45,509 bases of DNA from Candidatus Zixiibacteriota bacterium. Its GTDB lineage: Bacteria > Zixibacteria > MSB-5A5 > GN15 > FEB-12. Made by a program: the position numbers and the translations under genes. The notes below the pieces were generated by a model. It did no database searches. It was not told the origin of the DNA and was given only the letters and a program-made list of their open reading frames with translations. Shown here piece after piece: positions 7,479 to 16,136 of the stretch. The stretch spans positions 1,987,736 through 2,033,244 of the forward strand of contig CP070756.1 of NCBI GenBank assembly GCA_020348905.1, in the 5' to 3' direction. Within the stretch, counting starts at the first letter, position 1; each line of letters opens with the position of its first letter.

Positions 7479-8990
7479 ATGAAAGAGAATGTTTCAGCAG
7501 CCATAATCGTACTGGCGGTTTCTCTATTTGGCCTGGAATCCTGTTCGGATAGCACACCCATAGAAGTTCGCTATGAAGCCGAGAAAATGCTCTATCAGGC
7601 GGAAAGGTCTCTGGCAGAGGCGAGAAGAAGCCAATCAGGGCAACTATCTCTCTATCAAGCGGATCAGCTGTGCCCTCAGTTTCGTAACTGTATCGACTTC
7701 TGTTATGAAAGCCTCGACAAGGTCGATCCTCAGACCTACCCCACTGAGTACCAACAACTTGTAAGCGTCGCTCATCGCTGTTCCATGCAGTTGGCAGGTT
7801 TGTTTTTCTCGGTAAACCGGTTCGACAGTTCAATCGCCACTATCAACAGGCTCTTGCTGGAATTCAGGCTGGACGCCGGGCAACAGATAGCGGCCAGCCT
7901 GGATCTCGCTCAGGCTCTTCACGCTGGAGGTAAATGGGACAGCGCCCTGGCCGTCTATGACGCCACAGTCTCGCGGTTTTACCCCCCTGTCAGCGCCGGC
8001 GGCGAGCCGATTGTTGCGTTGTTGGGCGTACCGGCCCACGTTTTCCGGGTGGTAACTGCCACCGGCAACTCGACCGCAGCATCCGGAGCTCTCGCCGCTG
8101 CCGAAGGTTACTATACCCGGCTGACCAGGGAATTCCCGAACTCCAAAGTGTCAGCAGTAGCACACTTTACCCTGGCAGATCTTTATGGCAGCAACAAACT
8201 CTGGGAGAAAGAACTCGAGCAACTACGAGCCATATCGGATACTTCATATCCCGGGCATCGAGACATATTGATGAGGATGGCCGACGTTCATCGCCTCGGA
8301 TTGCGTCAGTATGACACAGCCCTTGCGATATATGACTACCTAATGAATACCTCTACGCCCGATGATTCCGGCAGGGCTCCCGAAATCCTGTTCAGAATCA
8401 GCTTGACCAGAATGGACCAGAACCGATATCGGGAGGCCAGAAATCTCCTCAATACGATAAAGAAGGAATATCCGATGTTTTTCGATTCGCTACCCACACC
8501 TCAATACACTCTGGCACGTTCGCTGGAATTGGAGGGCAACTGGGAGAGAGCGGAGACAGAATACAGTCTATTAATAGAGAAGTTTCGCGATTCCGACGAA
8601 GCTATGATGGCCTTGCTATATATGGTCGACAATCTGCGCGCTAAAGGCAGGACGGTTGAATCCGAGCAATGGCACCGGCGGGCCCAGGCCTATTTCGACG
8701 AGGCCGCCAGCCGATACCCCGGAACACCCGTACATGCCAAGGCTCTTTTTTACAAGGCCGACCTGTTCCGCCGCAGCAGCCAATATGAGCGTTCGGTCCA
8801 GGTTCTCCTTTCGCTTTACGAAAAATTTCCAGGCTCAGAGCCGGGTCGCAGGGCCTTGATGGCGGCCGCCAGGATGTATCGAGAGCAGCTTAACAACCCG
8901 GGCAGGGCGGATTCCCTGCTTATGCTGGCGAAATCCAGTATCTCAACTGCTATTCCGACACTTGAAAACCCGGATCTTTCAGCCGATTAA
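7479..8990 (+). CDS. TPR-repeat lipoprotein
   Basis: The start is the ATG at 7479, which places a lipoprotein signal at the N-terminus (MKENVSAAIIVLAVSLFG, lipobox LESC, Cys22). A TTG 33 bases earlier would bury it. The mature 480 residues are helical and rich in tetratricopeptide-like pairs. Examples are AAEGYYTRLTREFPNSKVSAVAHFTLADLY, YDTALAIYDYLM, RYREARNLLNTIKKEYP, WERAETEYSLLIEKF and YERSVQVLLSLYEKFPGSEPGRRALMAAAR, the last with the YbgF/BamD-style FPxS spacing. Such proteins scaffold complexes at the outer or inner membrane. A small secreted-protein gene follows by 39 bases and probably shares the transcript. Specific function unknown. Confidence 0.7.
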   Translation: MKENVSAAIIVLAVSLFGLESCSDSTPIEVRYEAEKMLYQAERSLAEARRSQSGQLSLYQADQLCPQFRNCIDFCYESLDKVDPQTYPTEYQQLVSVAHRCSMQLAGLFFSVNRFDSSIATINRLLLEFRLDAGQQIAASLDLAQALHAGGKWDSALAVYDATVSRFYPPVSAGGEPIVALLGVPAHVFRVVTATGNSTAASGALAAAEGYYTRLTREFPNSKVSAVAHFTLADLYGSNKLWEKELEQLRAISDTSYPGHRDILMRMADVHRLGLRQYDTALAIYDYLMNTSTPDDSGRAPEILFRISLTRMDQNRYREARNLLNTIKKEYPMFFDSLPTPQYTLARSLELEGNWERAETEYSLLIEKFRDSDEAMMALLYMVDNLRAKGRTVESEQWHRRAQAYFDEAASRYPGTPVHAKALFYKADLFRRSSQYERSVQVLLSLYEKFPGSEPGRRALMAAARMYREQLNNPGRADSLLMLAKSSISTAIPTLENPDLSAD

Positions 8991-9029
8991 GAAGTAAAAG
9001 GTAAGACGTGATAAATAGATGGAGGAACG

Positions 9030-9602
9030 ATGATATCAGCGCTAAAGAAGACATGCCACCTGGTTTTACTGTTGTCGCTACCAACCCTGGTGCTGGCGCA
9101 AACGGATAATTTCGGCGTACTGGATACGGTCTACGCCGATGTAGCCAAGATCGACGATAATAACTGGACCGTGACGGTATCATATGTCAACGACCAGAAG
9201 GTGGTTGGTCTATCGATACCCTTGAAACTGGACGCCGGGGATATTGCGGTTGTGGCCGATTCCGCCGTTTACCTTGGAGGTCGAACAGAGATGTTCACCT
9301 ACAAAGGCTTTCGTCCCGATACGGCCGTTCAGTCCGTGACCATGGGATTGATCGCCAACCTTGGCCCGACTGACTACTCCCTGCTGCCGGGAAGAGGACG
9401 AATCGTTACGGTGTTCGTCTCGTCACTGGACGGTCAGCCGATTGAACATCTTGACGTCGACACGACCACCACCCATCCGCAGAACAGTCTCATGGTGGTC
9501 GCCGACCGGTTTCAGGGAGGAGACAACCCGGACACCATCCCGATGCAGAACCGACGCATCCTTCAGATCCGCCCGGCCTGGGTGGTGAGATACTCTCAAT
9601 AG
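9030..9602 (+). CDS. Small secreted protein of unknown function
   Basis: ATG follows GGAGG by 6 bases. Residues 1-23 form a Sec signal peptide (basic start, LVLLLSLPTLVLA, cleavage before QTDN). The mature 167 residues are predicted beta-rich, with WTVTVSYVNDQKVVGLSIPLKL, a GGRTEMFTYKGFRPD segment and a GRGRIVTVFVSSLDG strand. This pattern resembles cohesin-like or other extracellular beta-sandwiches common in FCB bacteria. There are no cysteines in the mature part and no lipobox. It probably forms a two-gene unit with the preceding TPR lipoprotein, ending at a strong terminator. Cohesin-like is a guess from the strand pattern. Confidence 0.55.
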   Translation: MISALKKTCHLVLLLSLPTLVLAQTDNFGVLDTVYADVAKIDDNNWTVTVSYVNDQKVVGLSIPLKLDAGDIAVVADSAVYLGGRTEMFTYKGFRPDTAVQSVTMGLIANLGPTDYSLLPGRGRIVTVFVSSLDGQPIEHLDVDTTTTHPQNSLMVVADRFQGGDNPDTIPMQNRRILQIRPAWVVRYSQ

Positions 9603-9623
9603 GCTGAGCATGAAATGAATCAT

Positions 9624-9655
9624 AAAAAGAACCCGGTCTTTCCGGGTTCTTTTTT
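9624..9655. terminator. Strong bidirectional Rho-independent terminator
   Basis: AAGAACCCGG and CCGGGTTCTT form a perfect 10-bp stem around a TCTTT loop, flanked by A's on the left and a run of T's on the right. It therefore works in both directions. It separates the small secreted-protein gene (plus) from the nuclease gene (minus). Confidence 0.9.
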
Positions 9656-9680
9656 GAGACTCATTCGGCCGGCAATGCCG

Positions 9681-10934
9681 TCAGGAGTCGTTCGAGGATT
9701 CCTCGCCGGCAGGATCCGTCTCGGCATTGAGCTTTGCCGTAACCCGCGATCTCTCCACCTCAACCACGAATTCCTTCAGTTGATTCAGAATATCATCGGG
9801 AAGTCGTTTCTTCTGATAAACCTCCTTCATGAGACCCCTGGCGTCGAGGGAGAAGTATTCATCGAGCTGCAGCTTGCGGCAAAGGGCGGAAAGTTGGGCA
9901 AAAGCTTTCTGATCCCGTGTCTTTGAGATGAACTCATCTTTGCGCGATACACTTACGGTGACTTTACCCGAATCTCCATCGAAGCGCGACAGGTCGTGGT
10001 CCCTGGCGATGTTCAGCAGCTTTTCCTTGATACCATCCAGCTCCGCGTCAATGCGTTTGCTGTCTGAGTACACTCTGAGGTATTCGTCGGCCAGTTCCTT
10101 CAACTGAAGGGCACTTATTTCCCCCGTGTCGCCGGACTGCTCTTCTTCTTCCAGCATCCGGCGGTGAATTTTGGCCGGGCACAAGTGATGGTAACTGCAG
10201 TAAGTGCAGTGACTTCCCTCCTGCGCCGGGAAATCATCCTTGCGAGTGGACTCGATCGTATCGTTTACATCAAGTCGCAGCTGCTCGGCAAGCATATCCA
10301 GTTCGTCCGGGCGAAGGCGATGGCTGACAATCTCATCTTTTCGCAGAAGATACTGCGCCAAATCAACCGATTCGTATTGCGGAAAGTTCGCTTGAACCGC
10401 TAACTGATAAAGCCCCATTTGATACACAAACCTTCGATCGTGCGGCAAAATCGTGCTCTGTCCGGTCTTGTAATCACATATCTCGACCGTGCCGTCATCT
10501 TTTTTCCACAGTCGATCGATATAGCTTTTGAATTTGAACGGCGTGCCCGGCAGTTGAAAAGTCAGGTGCATCTCGGCTCCAAGCAGGGTCCCCTGATCGA
10601 AAGGTTGATAATGCTCGTAATGCCTTACCAGCATTTCCTTTCCGATTCGAATATAATCGTCGATTGTATAGTAATCGGAGGGTGACGTTATTGAATTTCG
10701 GTCGAGCTTTTGCCACTCTTCCAGATATGCCTCAATAGCCCTGTCCATCGGCATCAAAATGCCGTCCGCCCCCAGAGTATACAGTTTTCGCAGCACGCGA
10801 TGTACCGCGTTACCGAGGTAAGTATCAGCCGTTACCTTCGGCGGGATCGGTACTCTGTCGACATAGGCATACTTGAACTTACGCGGGCATACCCGATAGG
10901 TATCTAACGAGCTGAAGCTATAGCTTGACAGCAT
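9681..10934 (-). CDS. RecB-family PD-(D/E)XK nuclease with Cas4/AddB-type Fe-S cysteines
   Basis: The start is the ATG at 10932-10934, which shares one base with the stop of the upstream glycosyltransferase gene (TGATG), giving 417 residues. The N-terminus has FSSLDTYRVCPRKFKYAY with one cysteine. The nuclease core is YIDRLWKKDDGTVEICDYKTG, the PD-(D/E)XK signature with Asp and Lys, followed by a motif-IV-like QMGLYQLA helix. HCTYCSYHHLCP supplies three further cysteines. One early plus three late cysteines is the Fe-S arrangement of AddB, Cas4 and related exonucleases. The C-terminal 150 residues are helical and charged, probably coiled coil, and are not part of the usual domain. A role in DNA repair or end processing is likely. 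There is no helicase, cas1 or cas2 nearby, so CRISPR adaptation is not supported. Confidence 0.8.
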   Translation of the reverse strand: MLSSYSFSSLDTYRVCPRKFKYAYVDRVPIPPKVTADTYLGNAVHRVLRKLYTLGADGILMPMDRAIEAYLEEWQKLDRNSITSPSDYYTIDDYIRIGKEMLVRHYEHYQPFDQGTLLGAEMHLTFQLPGTPFKFKSYIDRLWKKDDGTVEICDYKTGQSTILPHDRRFVYQMGLYQLAVQANFPQYESVDLAQYLLRKDEIVSHRLRPDELDMLAEQLRLDVNDTIESTRKDDFPAQEGSHCTYCSYHHLCPAKIHRRMLEEEEQSGDTGEISALQLKELADEYLRVYSDSKRIDAELDGIKEKLLNIARDHDLSRFDGDSGKVTVSVSRKDEFISKTRDQKAFAQLSALCRKLQLDEYFSLDARGLMKEVYQKKRLPDDILNQLKEFVVEVERSRVTAKLNAETDPAGEESSNDS

Positions 10935-11998
10935 CACGGACCTCCGGTCAATCCCTGAGAACCGCTCGGTCGCTTTGGTAACATCTCGCGGGCAAGCGCC
11001 TTGAGGACACCCAGACCCATACCGAAATGAATGGCGGGAAATATGACCGGACCGTATAGCAGGCAACCAAGGCGCTTCTCTCTTAGGTAAAGAACCAGCG
11101 AGTAGCCGATCACCACCAGCACGTAGAAGGCCAGGATGGTCCTGAATACCTCAAAGAAAGGCCTGGAAATCAGCGACAGCAGAAGCATCAGACACAAACC
11201 GATGATACTCACCGCGGCGAACCACTGCAGCGGCGAGAAAATGTTGTGCTTGGCGGCAAACTTGTAACGGCCCATGCCGATTCGATTCATGTGGTGCCAC
11301 AACTGCTGGATGGTGCTGCGCGGGTATAAGAACACCTTCAGCTTTGGTGATATGTACGACTTGAGGCCCTGAACCTTCACGCGGTGATTGAAATCAACAT
11401 CATTGCAGATGTCAAATTCCTCATCAAACATACCGACTTTTTCGAACACCTCACGCCGGTACACAGCTCCCGACGACGTAGGATCGGTCACTCCTTCAAA
11501 ATCCGAGTAAGCCACCGAACCCGGGTCATGACCCAGAAACGAACCACGACAGACCGCTATGGCGCGCTCGAACTCGTTGATGTCAGGAGGAGTCAACGGA
11601 CGGGGACGACACAAACAGTCGGCTTCGGAGGATTCGAAAATAGCCACTATATCGGACAGAAAATTCTTGCTCGGTATGTAGGTACGACCGTTAAGAAACA
11701 GAATATACGACGCACTGGAGTTCTTGATTCCGACGTTTTTTCCGGCTGAGGCGAAACGCCTGGGATTGTCAAGCACTTTGAGCGAACCGAACCTGTTTTT
11801 GTACGATTCAGCTACCTGCCGCGTGTCATCATCAGAACCGCCATCGACCACAACCACTTCCAGCGCGTCCATGGGGTAGTCCTGCAGATACACCTGGTCG
11901 AGCGTCTGGCCGAGATACCTGCCCTCGTTCCTGACCGGAATCACTACACAGAGCTGGTACTTTGGTTTACCACCTGCCACCACGGGTTTCCTGCTCAC
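10934..11998 (-). CDS. Membrane-anchored family 2 glycosyltransferase
   Basis: Starts at GTG (11996-11998). Its 354 residues open with the GT2 signature CVVIPVRNEGRYLGQTLDQV, then VVVVDGGSDDDT, and the acidic pair lies in the DVDFNHRVKVQG region. A cluster of transmembrane helices (about residues 240-325) anchors it to the inner membrane. This matches ExoA/succinoglycan-type processive or chain-adding transferases that use UDP- or GDP-sugars for polysaccharide or glycolipid synthesis. FLNGRTYIPS stands where DxD is often seen, so the metal-binding motif is divergent. The gene follows a GT4 gene by 104 bases and is coupled to the nuclease gene by a one-base overlap. Sugar and acceptor unknown. 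Confidence 0.8.
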   Translation of the reverse strand: MSRKPVVAGGKPKYQLCVVIPVRNEGRYLGQTLDQVYLQDYPMDALEVVVVDGGSDDDTRQVAESYKNRFGSLKVLDNPRRFASAGKNVGIKNSSASYILFLNGRTYIPSKNFLSDIVAIFESSEADCLCRPRPLTPPDINEFERAIAVCRGSFLGHDPGSVAYSDFEGVTDPTSSGAVYRREVFEKVGMFDEEFDICNDVDFNHRVKVQGLKSYISPKLKVFLYPRSTIQQLWHHMNRIGMGRYKFAAKHNIFSPLQWFAAVSIIGLCLMLLLSLISRPFFEVFRTILAFYVLVVIGYSLVLYLREKRLGCLLYGPVIFPAIHFGMGLGVLKALAREMLPKRPSGSQGLTGGP

Positions 11999-12102
11999 GG
12001 CCGGACAGCCACCGGCTCGGTTACAATCTCCAGTTCAGATTAAGAATATACAGGCGGGATTTTGACGATTACAAGAAAAAACGAAGGAAGAGTTGGCGCT
12101 TA

Positions 12103-13302
12103 TCACTCGTGCCTGAAGGCCACTCTTCGGAACAGCCGGCCCCACTCTTCGCCGGCCGCGGCCAGATCTAATCTTTGAGCGGCAAGGCGGGCATTACGTG
12201 AGAGTTTTTCGGTCAATTGCGGGTCCTCGATCAGTTCAATAATCCGGTCGGCCAGTACCGCGTGATCGTTATAGGACAGTAAGATGATGTTCTCCCCACT
12301 GCGAAACGGCTCACCTGAGCCCGACACCGGCGTCGTGAGAACCGGCAAACCGTGAGCCAGCGCCTCAACCATCTCCGTCGATAAATAATCAATCGTCGAA
12401 CAGTTAACGTACAACTCGGCGTCGGTGAAAATATCCCATCTTTGACGGCGCGTTAGGCCACCGGCAAAGGTTATTCCGGGGATTCGGGCGGTTTCAACAA
12501 AACTCTCAAGCGAACTCTTCTCTCGACCCGAACCTATCACCGTCATTTCCGTGCGCGGATACTTCTGCTTCACCAGCTGATAGGCCCTGATGGCACAGAC
12601 AACATCGAATTCCTTTTCGAGGTCAGTGGCTACGACGATTCTCGGCTGGAGCGCAGAGCGTACCTGAGGTTTTATCTCGCGCGTATCTGCCCTGGCGGTA
12701 ATAAACTCCGCCGTTCCACCCAGGCTGTTGACAAACTGCCTCTGGTAGGCCGATAGCACCAGCACCAGATCGCACAACTTCCAGACTCTCTTGAAAAACC
12801 AGGTCCGATCCGCCAGGCGATTAAACAGTAACGGACTGCGATAATCCAGGATGACCCTCTTCCCCAGAAACCTGGCGATGAGGATCGACGGTAATACCGC
12901 GCGCGTGAACGACGCTCCTGAAAAGTAGACTATATGCAGGACATCAAATGAGGGCAGCCGGCGCGCCAACAGTCTCAGGAACTTCACAAAACCTAACTGC
13001 TGATAGACGGGTCTGATTGAATCCTCTGGTAGCCCTGCCCCGGGAGGAATACCAAGCGAACATAGCTGCGACATGAGCCCCTGCCTTGTCAGGACCTTCT
13101 TAAGGTCCTCAACCATCTCAGCTTCCTTGCCGTTCAAGTGATTCTGTGGAATCGCGATCAGCACGGCCGGCGAGGCTGCCCTGGTTTCGCTCACTTCAAC
13201 GTTCGGCAGACCGGAGGTATCGGTCGAAAGCCGTAATCGATGTGATTGCCCGCTGGAAATTTCTCTCTCCTCGACCTGGTCTTCTATAGTGCTCTCTATC
13301 AT
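12103..13302 (-). CDS. Family 4 glycosyltransferase
   Basis: The protein is 399 residues with a GT-B layout. The N-terminal Rossmann half has VLIAIPQNHLNGKEAEMVEDL and FDVLHIVYFSGASFTRAV. The C-terminal half has RIVVATDLEKEFDVVCAIRAYQLVK, MTVIGSGREKSSLESFV, IPGITFAGGLTRRQRWDIFTDAELYVNCS and a STEMVEALAHGLPVLTTPVSGSGEPF segment. The last resembles the E-x7-E nucleotide-sugar site of GT4 retaining enzymes. Such enzymes build polysaccharides or lipid glycans in the cytoplasm. Residues 1-45 are polar and probably disordered, so the true start could be later. It is the first gene of a probable GT4-GT2-nuclease unit. No donor specificity can be read. Confidence 0.8.
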   Translation of the reverse strand: MIESTIEDQVEEREISSGQSHRLRLSTDTSGLPNVEVSETRAASPAVLIAIPQNHLNGKEAEMVEDLKKVLTRQGLMSQLCSLGIPPGAGLPEDSIRPVYQQLGFVKFLRLLARRLPSFDVLHIVYFSGASFTRAVLPSILIARFLGKRVILDYRSPLLFNRLADRTWFFKRVWKLCDLVLVLSAYQRQFVNSLGGTAEFITARADTREIKPQVRSALQPRIVVATDLEKEFDVVCAIRAYQLVKQKYPRTEMTVIGSGREKSSLESFVETARIPGITFAGGLTRRQRWDIFTDAELYVNCSTIDYLSTEMVEALAHGLPVLTTPVSGSGEPFRSGENIILLSYNDHAVLADRIIELIEDPQLTEKLSRNARLAAQRLDLAAAGEEWGRLFRRVAFRHE

Positions 13303-13420
13303 ATTGTACTATCGACGACTTACAAAGTTTGCCAATTGCCGGGAAAAACAGAAAGTGACGTAAAATAACCATTTATGCCCCATTAAATGAAAATAGGAAC
13401 AGGCTGCTACTACGTAAGCC

Positions 13421-13441
13421 GCTATTTTATAATGAAATAGC
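13421..13441. promoter_or_regulatory. Inverted repeat enclosing a TATAAT box
   Basis: GCTATTT (13421-13427) and AAATAGC (13435-13441) are a perfect 7-bp inverted repeat around TATAATG, which contains a consensus -10 hexamer. It lies in the 347-base divergent spacer between the GT4 gene (minus) and the hydrogenase operon (plus). It could be an operator over a promoter for either side, but no good -35 hexamer is found at the right distance. Confidence 0.3.
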
Positions 13442-13460
13442 CACAGGAAGCTCGAGTGAT

Positions 13461-13480
13461 ATTGTGAATTTTTTCTCAAT
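13461..13480. promoter_or_regulatory. CRP/FNR-type palindrome upstream of the hydrogenase operon
   Basis: ATTGTGA, six bases, TCTCAAT: the two 7-base halves agree at six positions, in the N6 spacing of CRP-superfamily operators. The site ends 6 bases before a candidate -35 element (TTGACT). Position and symmetry suggest regulation of the hydrogenase genes. The regulator is not identified. Confidence 0.4.
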
Positions 13481-13486
13481 TTTTGT

Positions 13487-13514
13487 TTGACTTCGGTGTC
13501 GCAGATGGTACCTT
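13487..13514 (+). promoter_or_regulatory. Candidate promoter of the hydrogenase operon
   Basis: TTGACT (13487-13492), a 16-base spacer and TACCTT (13509-13514) make a modest sigma-70-like promoter about 135 bases before the first hydrogenase gene. The rest of the 13303-13649 spacer has no open frame I would call a gene. Confidence 0.35.
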
Positions 13515-13649
13515 GAGTTATGACCTTTTTGCCTGATATCAAAGATGATATAGTGATCTCTTTTGTTGCGGCGTGTTTGCCGCCCGCGTATCCTCTTATG
13601 GCGCTGCGGACCTTCCCGGTACTCGCAATGAACAAAGGTGGAAAACCTC

Positions 13650-14819
13650 ATGCCCGATGATTCAACCCACGGCGGGGGCGAGCATTTCATCCTGGACGGC
13701 AAGGCTCTGCCGGACCTGGTACAAAGCATAATCAACGCCGGTTACTGGCTAATCGGACCCGCGGTTCGTGACGGAGCCATTATTTATGATGAAATCAAAT
13801 CATGCAGCGATTTGCCTCGAAGCATGACTGATACCCAGGAGGCTGGAACCTACCGTCTGCAGCAACGAAGCGATCAAGCCTGGTTCGGATTCAACACCTG
13901 CGCGCAGTCGCTCAAGCCCTTCCTGTATCCGCCCACCGCCACAGTTTGCAGGGCGACGCGTGAAAAGCAGGGTTACAGCATAACTGGTCCCACCAGTGAT
14001 ACCACCAAAATGGCGTTTCTCGGTGTACGCCCCTGCGACCTTGGCGCTGTTCTCATCCATGACCGCGTCCTGGCCGACGGAGAATATGCCGACGAGAGTT
14101 ACATCAGCAGGCGCGAGAATACTTTGCTGATAGCCGTCAACTGCACCGAAGCTGGCAATACCTGCTTTTGCGCCTCCATGGAAGCCGGTCCGAAGGCGAG
14201 CCAAGGCTTCGACCTGGCTATGACCGAGATTATTGAGAATGACGACCATTATTTTGTCGTCGAGATCGGCAGCCAAAAGGGTCGGAGCGTGGTCTCAACT
14301 CTGTCATTGGCAAGTGCTACCAAGGAACAAGTCCTCCAGGCCGACCGAAGAATCCGGCCGGCAGCAGAGCAGATGGGTCGGTCGCTTGATACTTCCGGGA
14401 TAAGAGATGTATTGGTAAGAAACATAGATAACGTTTACTGGGATTCGGTCGGGCGTCGCTGCCTGTCCTGCGGCAACTGTACGCTCGTTTGCCCGACCTG
14501 TTTTTGTTCCACGGTCCAGGACGTAACCGATCTGACGGGAGCGGAGGCGGAGCGAATCCGCCGCTGGGATTCATGTTTTAATCTGGAATTTTCCCATATC
14601 CATGGTGGTTCCGTGCGTCACTCACCCAAGGCTCGTTACCGCCAGTGGATTACTCACAAACTGGCCTTCTGGCACGACCAGTTTGGCACCTCGGGTTGTG
14701 TCGGCTGCGGCCGGTGTATTACCTGGTGTCCGGTTGGTATCGATATTACTGCCGAGGCCCACGCTATCCGAGAGCATGATCTTCAGGCCGCCCCGGTTAA
14801 AGAGAAAACGGAGGTATAA
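13650..14819 (+). CDS. hydB: Group 3b [NiFe]-hydrogenase beta subunit (HydB-like, two [4Fe-4S] clusters)
   Basis: The start is ATG 13650, behind AAAGGTGG; a GTG 12 bases earlier is possible. The 389-residue protein contains [19 protein letters not shown], diagnostic of the HydB/sulfhydrogenase beta family. It also has two ferredoxin-like motifs, [16 protein letters not shown] near residue 275 and [17 protein letters not shown] near residue 355. It carries electrons between the NAD(P)-binding subunit and the small subunit in the cytoplasmic bidirectional hydrogenase. It is the first gene of a tightly packed run that ends with the maturation protease at 18667. The next start codon lies one base past its stop, and the next gene's GGAGGT site is inside its own 3' end. 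In archaeal relatives the same family also reduces sulfur or polysulfide; that activity cannot be read here. Confidence 0.88.
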   Translation: MPDDSTHGGGEHFILDGKALPDLVQSIINAGYWLIGPAVRDGAIIYDEIKSCSDLPRSMTDTQEAGTYRLQQRSDQAWFGFNTCAQSLKPFLYPPTATVCRATREKQGYSITGPTSDTTKMAFLGVRPCDLGAVLIHDRVLADGEYADESYISRRENTLLIAVNCTEAGNTCFCASMEAGPKASQGFDLAMTEIIENDDHYFVVEIGSQKGRSVVSTLSLASATKEQVLQADRRIRPAAEQMGRSLDTSGIRDVLVRNIDNVYWDSVGRRCLSCGNCTLVCPTCFCSTVQDVTDLTGAEAERIRRWDSCFNLEFSHIHGGSVRHSPKARYRQWITHKLAFWHDQFGTSGCVGCGRCITWCPVGIDITAEAHAIREHDLQAAPVKEKTEV

Positions 14820-14820
14820 A

Positions 14821-15282
14821 ATGCAATCGCTTGAGCCTTACCTGGCTGAGCACCCCTTCTTGAAGGGCATGGAAAAACGCCATATCGAATTGCTGGTCGG
14901 TTGCGCAGCCAATGTCCGTTTCGACGAAGGGCAGTACATTTTTCGTGAGGGTGATGAAGCCAAAACCTTCTATTTCATACGCCACGGGAAACTGGCGCTG
15001 GAGGTGTTTCGTCCTCAGAAAGGACCCCTCGTTATCCAAACCCTGCAGCCGGGCGACGTGGTAGGCTGGTCATGGCTTTTCCCGCCGCACTTTCGACACT
15101 TCGACTGCCGGGCAGTCGAACTAACCCGTGCTATCGCCCTTGACGGGACTTGCGTAAGAGACAAATGCGAGGAAGACCACCAGCTTGGATACGAAATTAT
15201 GAAGCGCTTCGCCCACCTCATGGGACATGAGTTGCTGGCTCTCAGGCTTCAGCTTCTGGACGTTTATGGAGAACACGCTTAA
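14821..15282 (+). CDS. Cyclic-nucleotide-binding-fold protein inside the hydrogenase operon, no DNA-binding domain
   Basis: The start is ATG 14821, with GGAGGT 6 bases upstream. The 153 residues are almost entirely one CRP-like beta-roll: FDEGQYIFREGDEAKTFYFIRHGKLAL, VIQTLQPGDVVGWSWLFPP, then the C-helix. The helix-turn-helix of CRP/FNR regulators is absent. In the phosphate-binding cassette, where cAMP binders have Gly-Glu and Arg-Thr/Ser-Ala, it reads GWSWLFPPHFRHFDCRA. Normal cAMP binding is therefore doubtful. Its placement between two hydrogenase subunit genes and overlap with the next one suggest it binds or regulates the enzyme rather than transcription. I recall similar genes in other bacterial group 3b operons, but their role is not established. 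Confidence 0.75.
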   Translation: MQSLEPYLAEHPFLKGMEKRHIELLVGCAANVRFDEGQYIFREGDEAKTFYFIRHGKLALEVFRPQKGPLVIQTLQPGDVVGWSWLFPPHFRHFDCRAVELTRAIALDGTCVRDKCEEDHQLGYEIMKRFAHLMGHELLALRLQLLDVYGEHA

Positions 15283-16135
15283 CAACACTACGGCCCAACA
15301 GGGGCACGCGGTGGGAGCAATGGTCCCCCGGCCTCATGTAATAAAGAGAGTTCGCCGGGATACCAAAGATACTTTTACCATCGAATTGGTCGGCGCCGAA
15401 AACCCGACCGGTATGTTCTTCTCCCCCGGCCAGTTTAATATGCTCTATGCCTTCGGCGCGGGAGAGATTCCGGTTTCCATAAGCGGCGATCCGACCAAAA
15501 CCAAAAGACTCATCCATACCGTCCGCGTGGTCGGTCCGGTTACACGAGCATTGCGAGTCCTGAAAGCCGGCGATACGATTGGCGTTCGCGGACCCTATGG
15601 CACTCCCTGGCCAGTGGAAAAAGCTGAGGGCAGCGATGTTGTCCTGGTGGCCGGTGGCATCGGATTGGCGGCTATCCGGCCGGCCTTATACTACCTTCTG
15701 GCCAACCGGAACAAGTATGGTAAGATAGCACTGCTTTACGGCACGCGAACGCCGGCTGACATTCTCTATCGATCCGAACTGGAATCCTGGCGCGGCAGGT
15801 TTGACCTTGAGGTCGATGTGACTGTTGACCGTGGCGACAGCAGCTGGTGGGGCAACGTAGGCGTCGTGCCAATGCTCATCCCGCGGGCGCAGTTTGACCC
15901 CTTGAGCGCCGTGGCGATGATGTGCGGCCCGGAGATCATGATGCGTTTCTCGGTGATGGCGCTGCGTAAACAGGGTCTGACAACTGATAATATTTATGTG
16001 TCGATGGAACGCAACATGAAATGTGCCATCGGGCTGTGCGGCCATTGCCAGTATGGCGGCAGGTTTGTTTGCAAAGACGGTCCCGTCTTTGCCTTCGATA
16101 GCATTGTCGACCTGTTCAACAAGCGTGAGATTTGA
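15266..16135 (+). CDS. hydG: Group 3b hydrogenase gamma subunit, FAD/NAD(P)-binding (HydG-like)
   Basis: The start is ATG 15266, overlapping the previous stop by 17 bases; the frame extends further back without a ribosome site. The 289-residue protein is a ferredoxin-NADP reductase-type module. The FAD domain includes TFTIELV and [14 protein letters not shown]. The nucleotide domain includes [20 protein letters not shown] and [14 protein letters not shown], and [11 protein letters not shown] precedes a C-terminal [2Fe-2S] motif, [17 protein letters not shown]. It exchanges electrons between NADP(H) and the Fe-S chain of the hydrogenase, and resembles dihydroorotate dehydrogenase electron-transfer subunits, the same fold family. 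The next gene starts one base after its stop. Confidence 0.88.
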   Translation: MENTLNNTTAQQGHAVGAMVPRPHVIKRVRRDTKDTFTIELVGAENPTGMFFSPGQFNMLYAFGAGEIPVSISGDPTKTKRLIHTVRVVGPVTRALRVLKAGDTIGVRGPYGTPWPVEKAEGSDVVLVAGGIGLAAIRPALYYLLANRNKYGKIALLYGTRTPADILYRSELESWRGRFDLEVDVTVDRGDSSWWGNVGVVPMLIPRAQFDPLSAVAMMCGPEIMMRFSVMALRKQGLTTDNIYVSMERNMKCAIGLCGHCQYGGRFVCKDGPVFAFDSIVDLFNKREI

Positions 16136-16136
16136 T

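Noticed and set aside
9681-10934. Cas4-like CRISPR adaptation nuclease
   Set aside because: The Fe-S and nuclease motifs fit the wider RecB/AddB family too, and no cas1, cas2 or repeat array is in the window.
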